DNA of 64,000 nt, from contig NZ_JH992940.1 in assembly GCF_000315485.1 (NCBI RefSeq), positions 829,057 through 893,056 of the forward strand, written 5' to 3'. The DNA is from Bacteroides oleiciplenus YIT 12058 (GTDB lineage Bacteria > Bacteroidota > Bacteroidia > Bacteroidales > Bacteroidaceae). Below are positions 61,071 to 64,000 of this stretch, piece by piece (the first letter of the stretch is position 1; the number at the start of each line of letters is the position of its first letter). The notes below the pieces were generated by a model, which was not told where the DNA came from, ran no database searches, and saw only the letters and a list, made by a program, of their open reading frames with translations. The position numbers were made by a program, and so were the translations under genes.

Positions 61071-61525
61071 GCTTCTTCCTCTTTGTTGATATGCAGTTCT
61101 TTGCGCAAGCGTCCCTCGCCGGGCAGGCAGAACAATGAAGCTGTGAGAGCTATAAAAGCACAAAGCACGCCCTTATTACTCAACATAAGATAATATACAG
61201 CAAAGCCTGCCAACATCGGCAATGTCAAAAGCAACATGCGGATTTTGCTCCAAAACGAGTAGAGACGCAAAGCTTCGGGCAGACTGACCTTATCAATCTT
61301 CCTCGTCAACACCCATGCAAACAGTTTCAGAGACACTGGCACACAAATAGCAACCAGCAGAATGGTTAGTGTTTCTGCAAAATAAGTGGCGCGCACATCG
61401 GCGGCATACATGCCTACCCACTCCTCACCTATTTCACCCACTACAATTAATATCACCGGCAGTAGCCAGAAACCAATAAATAGCGACTTCAAACAAGCTA
61501 CTACGTGTTTTATTTGTTCTTCCAT
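61067..61525 (-). CDS. Small membrane protein, unknown
   Basis: 152 aa with four predicted membrane helices and charged C-terminus (LRKELHINKEEEA). No family recognised. It lies 17 nt after recR and overlaps the glycosyltransferase by 4 nt, so recR, this gene, the glycosyltransferase and the acetyltransferase form one operon. Confidence 0.7.
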   Translation of the reverse strand: MEEQIKHVVACLKSLFIGFWLLPVILIVVGEIGEEWVGMYAADVRATYFAETLTILLVAICVPVSLKLFAWVLTRKIDKVSLPEALRLYSFWSKIRMLLLTLPMLAGFAVYYLMLSNKGVLCAFIALTASLFCLPGEGRLRKELHINKEEEA

Positions 61526-61542
61526 TTCTCAATTTTTAATTT

Positions 61543-62157
61543 TCAATTTCCCGAAAAGGGCGTCCGGTTCACAATGCTGCGCCCCAGCGTCACTTCATCG
61601 GCATATTCCAGTTCATCACCTACAGAGATGCCGCGAGCAATCACACTCAACTTCACTCCCATCTTTTCCAATTTACGGTAGATATAGAAGTTGGTGGTAT
61701 CTCCTTCCATCGTGGTGCTAAGCGCCAGGATAATTTCTTTTATCCCACCCGCAGCCACGCGTTGCACAAGACTTTCTATCTGTAAGTCACCCGGACCTAC
61801 ACCATCCATCGGCGAAATCACTCCACCCAACACATGATACAGCCCCCGGAATTGCTGTGTAGCTTCCACCGCCATCACATCGCGGATATTCTCAACGACA
61901 CAAACCGTAGATGTATCCCGCTGCGGATTAGCGCAAATGCGGCAAGTCTCCGTATCCGAGATGTTGTGGCAAACCTTGCAATACTTCACTTCATGCTTCA
62001 GTGTAACAATAGCGTTGCCAAAAGCTTCCACCACCGCTGTGTCCTGTCGCAAAAGATGCAACACCAGTCGCATGGCCGTCTTCCGTCCTACCCCGGGCAG
62101 CTTGGCAAACTCGCTCACCGCCTTTTCCAATAATATTGAGGAAAATTGTCCGTTCAT
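61543..62157 (-). CDS. recR: Recombination mediator RecR
   Basis: 204 aa. HhH motif '[12 protein letters not shown]', four-Cys zinc finger '[17 protein letters not shown]', Toprim domain starting '[16 protein letters not shown]', and C-terminal '[16 protein letters not shown]'. RecR acts with RecF/RecO to load RecA on gapped DNA. First gene of its operon; full length. Confidence 0.97.
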   Translation of the reverse strand: MNGQFSSILLEKAVSEFAKLPGVGRKTAMRLVLHLLRQDTAVVEAFGNAIVTLKHEVKYCKVCHNISDTETCRICANPQRDTSTVCVVENIRDVMAVEATQQFRGLYHVLGGVISPMDGVGPGDLQIESLVQRVAAGGIKEIILALSTTMEGDTTNFYIYRKLEKMGVKLSVIARGISVGDELEYADEVTLGRSIVNRTPFSGN

Positions 62158-62336
62158 ACTAAAAAATCAACTATTGACGGCAAAGATAGCGCAAACCGAA
62201 AGCAGTACAAAATAAGCTTGCTTATTTTTAATGCTGAGGTGCAGCTTATCTTCGCTTTTGAGCAAAGATAGTGCAAATTGAGCGCAGAACTTTCATGCTT
62301 GCACAAAAAAGTTATGCGAAATTCTGAAATTAGTGT

Positions 62337-62344
62337 TACCTTTG
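62337..62344 (+). promoter_or_regulatory. Promoter -7 box of engB
   Basis: TACCTTTG at 62337-62344, 217 nt before the engB start. The -33 region (TATG near 62313) is weak. A 200-nt 5' leader follows. Confidence 0.6.
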
Positions 62345-62430
62345 CATACGTAAAAAAAGAGAAACGGCTCGCAATGAGTGTAAGGATTTATACAAATCCT
62401 CTTTTAAAGACGCTCTACGAAGGGTCGCAG

Positions 62431-62491
62431 CGTTTTTAAAGAACGAGGGCAACGTTTTTAAAGAATGATGCCGTTATTCTTTAAAAACGTT
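62431..62491 (+). repeat. Direct and inverted repeats in the engB leader
   Basis: CGTTTTTAAAGAA occurs at 62431-62443 and again within AACGTTTTTAAAGAAT (62451-62466), and its inverted partner ATTCTTTAAAAACGTT is at 62476-62491. The second copy and the partner form a 16-bp perfect hairpin with 9-nt loop; the first copy could pair with the same partner instead. Confidence 0.7.
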
Positions 62492-62561
62492 CGATACATT
62501 TATTAAGAACGTCCTCCCCATCACTAAAAAGAGTAAGAAACTTTCTAAATTTGACAAGAAA

Positions 62562-63164
62562 ATGGAGATTACAAGTGCTGAATTCGTCATTAGCAATACC
62601 GACGTAAAAAAATGCCCCCCGGGAATATTCCCCGAATATGCTTTCATCGGACGTTCCAACGTCGGAAAATCAAGTCTCATCAATATGCTGACAGGGCGTA
62701 AAGGACTTGCAATGACTTCCGCAACCCCGGGAAAGACAATGCTCATCAACCACTTCCTCATCAATAATAGCTGGTATATCGTCGACCTGCCCGGCTACGG
62801 CTATGCCCGACGCGGACAAAAAGGGAAAACACAGATACAGCGAATCATTGAAGATTACATCCTGGAACGCGAGCAAATGACCAATCTCTTCCTGCTCATC
62901 GACTCACGCCTCGACCCGCAAACTATCGACATCGAGTTCATGGAGTGGTTGGGCGAACACGGAGTACCTTTCTCCATCGTCTTCACCAAAGGCGATAAAT
63001 TGAAAGGCGGCAGACTGAACATCAACATTCAGCAGTATCTGAAGAAGCTGAAGGAGCAATGGGAAGAACTTCCCCCCTATTTTGTGACCTCTTCTGAGAA
63101 CAGAATGGGCAAAAAAGAGTTATTAGATTATATAGAGAGTATTAACAAAGAAATGAACACCTAA
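62562..63164 (+). CDS. engB: Ribosome-biogenesis GTPase EngB/YihA/YsxC
   Basis: 200 aa. G1 '[14 protein letters not shown]', G3 '[11 protein letters not shown]', G4 'TKGDKLKGG', and the C-terminal '[15 protein letters not shown]' (G5 region). The EngB family assists large-subunit assembly. Full length. Long structured leader upstream; the DUF4923 gene follows 15 nt downstream. Confidence 0.96.
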   Translation: MEITSAEFVISNTDVKKCPPGIFPEYAFIGRSNVGKSSLINMLTGRKGLAMTSATPGKTMLINHFLINNSWYIVDLPGYGYARRGQKGKTQIQRIIEDYILEREQMTNLFLLIDSRLDPQTIDIEFMEWLGEHGVPFSIVFTKGDKLKGGRLNINIQQYLKKLKEQWEELPPYFVTSSENRMGKKELLDYIESINKEMNT

Positions 63165-63179
63165 TAATTTATTAGTAAA

Positions 63180-63782
63180 ATGAAAAAGAGTATATTTTCA
63201 CTGGCATTCGTAGCCGTACTATTACTGGTATCGGCCAATAGCCAGGCACAATCGCTGAAAGATTTATTCAACAAAGAGAATGTAGAAAAAGTAGTTAGTG
63301 CTGTCACCGGCAAAAATACAGTTGACATGACAGGTACATGGTCATACACCGGTGCCGCCATCGAATTTGAATCAGACAACCTGTTGATGAAAGCCGGTGG
63401 TGCCGTTGCCGCTACTACCGCCGAAGCCAAACTTAACGAGCAGCTAAGCAAGGTGGGCATCAAACCCGGACAATTGAGTTTTACTTTCAATGCCGACAGC
63501 ACTTTCAGCGCCAAACTGGGAGCTAAAACCTTGAAAGGAACCTATGCATACAATGCTACCGAAAAGCATGTGACTATGAAGTTCGTCAAGCTGATAAATA
63601 TGAATGCCAAGGTCAATTGCACCTCCGGCAATATGGACTTGCTGTTCGAATCGGACAAACTTTTGAAGCTAATCACCTTCCTTTCCGGCAAGGTCAACAA
63701 CGCAACGTTGAAAACCATCAGCTCGCTGGCAAGCAAGTACGACGGCATGATGCTGGGGTTTTCACTTGAGAAGAAAGAATAA
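63180..63782 (+). CDS. DUF4923 family secreted protein
   Basis: 200 aa. Signal peptide (MKKSIFSLAFVAVLLLVSAN...AQ). 'MTGTWSYTGAAIEFESDNLL', 'GIKPGQLSFTFNADSTF' and 'KYDGMMLGFSLEKK' are typical of the Bacteroidetes DUF4923/lipocalin-like proteins. Function unknown. Ends in front of a strong terminator. Confidence 0.82.
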   Translation: MKKSIFSLAFVAVLLLVSANSQAQSLKDLFNKENVEKVVSAVTGKNTVDMTGTWSYTGAAIEFESDNLLMKAGGAVAATTAEAKLNEQLSKVGIKPGQLSFTFNADSTFSAKLGAKTLKGTYAYNATEKHVTMKFVKLINMNAKVNCTSGNMDLLFESDKLLKLITFLSGKVNNATLKTISSLASKYDGMMLGFSLEKKE

Positions 63783-63805
63783 AGACCCCAAAGCCACAAT
63801 AGAGA

Positions 63806-63843
63806 AAGCCCCGTAAACTTAATGTTTACGGGGCTTTTCATTA
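63806..63843 (+). terminator. Terminator of engB-DUF4923
   Basis: 14-bp perfect stem AAAGCCCCGTAAAC (63806-63819) / GTTTACGGGGCTTT (63825-63838), loop TTAAT, then a T. Confidence 0.9.
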
Positions 63844-63870
63844 TTAATTCTTAAATTATTATGAGAATGG

Positions 63871-63943
63871 AGCGGAAAACGAGACTCGAACTCGCGACCC
63901 TAACCTTGGCAAGGTTATGCTCTACCAACTGAGCTATTTCCGC
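63871..63943 (-). tRNA. tRNA-Gly (GCC)
   Basis: 73 nt. Acceptor GCGGAAA/TTTCCGC, D-arm 'GCTCAGTTGGTAGAGC', anticodon loop with GCC (CTTGCCAAG), T-arm 'GAGTTCGAGTCTC'. CCA not encoded. Confidence 0.97.
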
Positions 63944-63974
63944 ATTTGATGACTCCCTTTTCACAAAGAGAAAG

Positions 63975-64000
63975 TGCCCAGAACAGGACTCGAACCTGCA
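63975..64000 (-). tRNA. 3' end of a tRNA, probably Leu, cut by window edge
   Basis: Minus-strand T-arm GCAGG-TTCGAGT-CCTGT followed by acceptor 3' strand TCTGGGC and discriminator A, implying a 5' acceptor of GCCCAGA, which fits Bacteroides tRNA-Leu. Anticodon lies outside the window. Confidence 0.75.

Overview
The window looks like the chromosome of a gut Bacteroides or Phocaeicola species. It carries SusC/SusD pairs, an ECF sigma/FecR pair, lipoprotein signals, and promoters of the Bacteroidetes type (a -33 TTG or TTTG, then TAnnTTTG about 20 nt downstream). The housekeeping end (recR, engB, yqgE/algH, tRNAs) also fits. This assignment is inference from protein families and promoters, not from a marker gene.

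1-9.3 kb is one end of a prophage or phage-derived element, all on the + strand. It has a DnaE-type polymerase cut by the window edge and carrying a 139-residue mini-intein, a guanylate-kinase-like protein, a DEDDh exonuclease, small terminase, a lysis-type cassette with GH24-like lysozyme, a DUF5675 protein, large terminase, and a gp36-like head protein with an inserted repeat block. No portal or capsid gene follows, so it appears truncated or rearranged. A long nested-hairpin ncRNA with its own terminator lies at the right edge (9442-9660).

10-25.7 kb is a polysaccharide-utilisation locus resembling host N-glycan loci: ECF sigma, FecR anti-sigma, GH18 endo-beta-N-acetylglucosaminidase, SusC with STN domain, SusD, three surface lipoproteins (two with eroded GH18 active sites, one with LamG) and a GH20 hexosaminidase. 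A 1.4 kb gene-poor stretch inside it holds three diverged tandem copies of a structured RNA, each with its own promoter and terminator.

26-52 kb is accessory DNA: a ParB-like protein, a catalase stub fused to a BACON-like fragment, a divergent signal peptidase II, then a heme/iron-uptake region (beta-barrel protein; LRR lipoprotein, two small secreted proteins, HmuR, HmuY, two paralogous membrane proteins, a PepSY membrane protein and a Crp/Fnr regulator). Two promoters in this region share the same palindrome over the -33 box. On the minus strand follows a seven-gene operon that looks like a peptide-bacteriocin system: membrane protein, double-glycine cysteine-rich precursor, thioredoxin-like protein, C39-peptidase ABC exporter, TonB receptor, DUF4249 lipoprotein and an outer-membrane protein. 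Two excisionase-like HTH genes, a tyrosine recombinase and tRNA-Asp close this part, suggesting an integrated island.

52.5-64 kb is mostly core: aminotransferase, an enzyme-free SusCD pair, YqgE, a GNAT acetyltransferase, GT2, RecR, EngB with a repeat-rich leader, a DUF4923 protein, tRNA-Gly and the 3' end of another tRNA.
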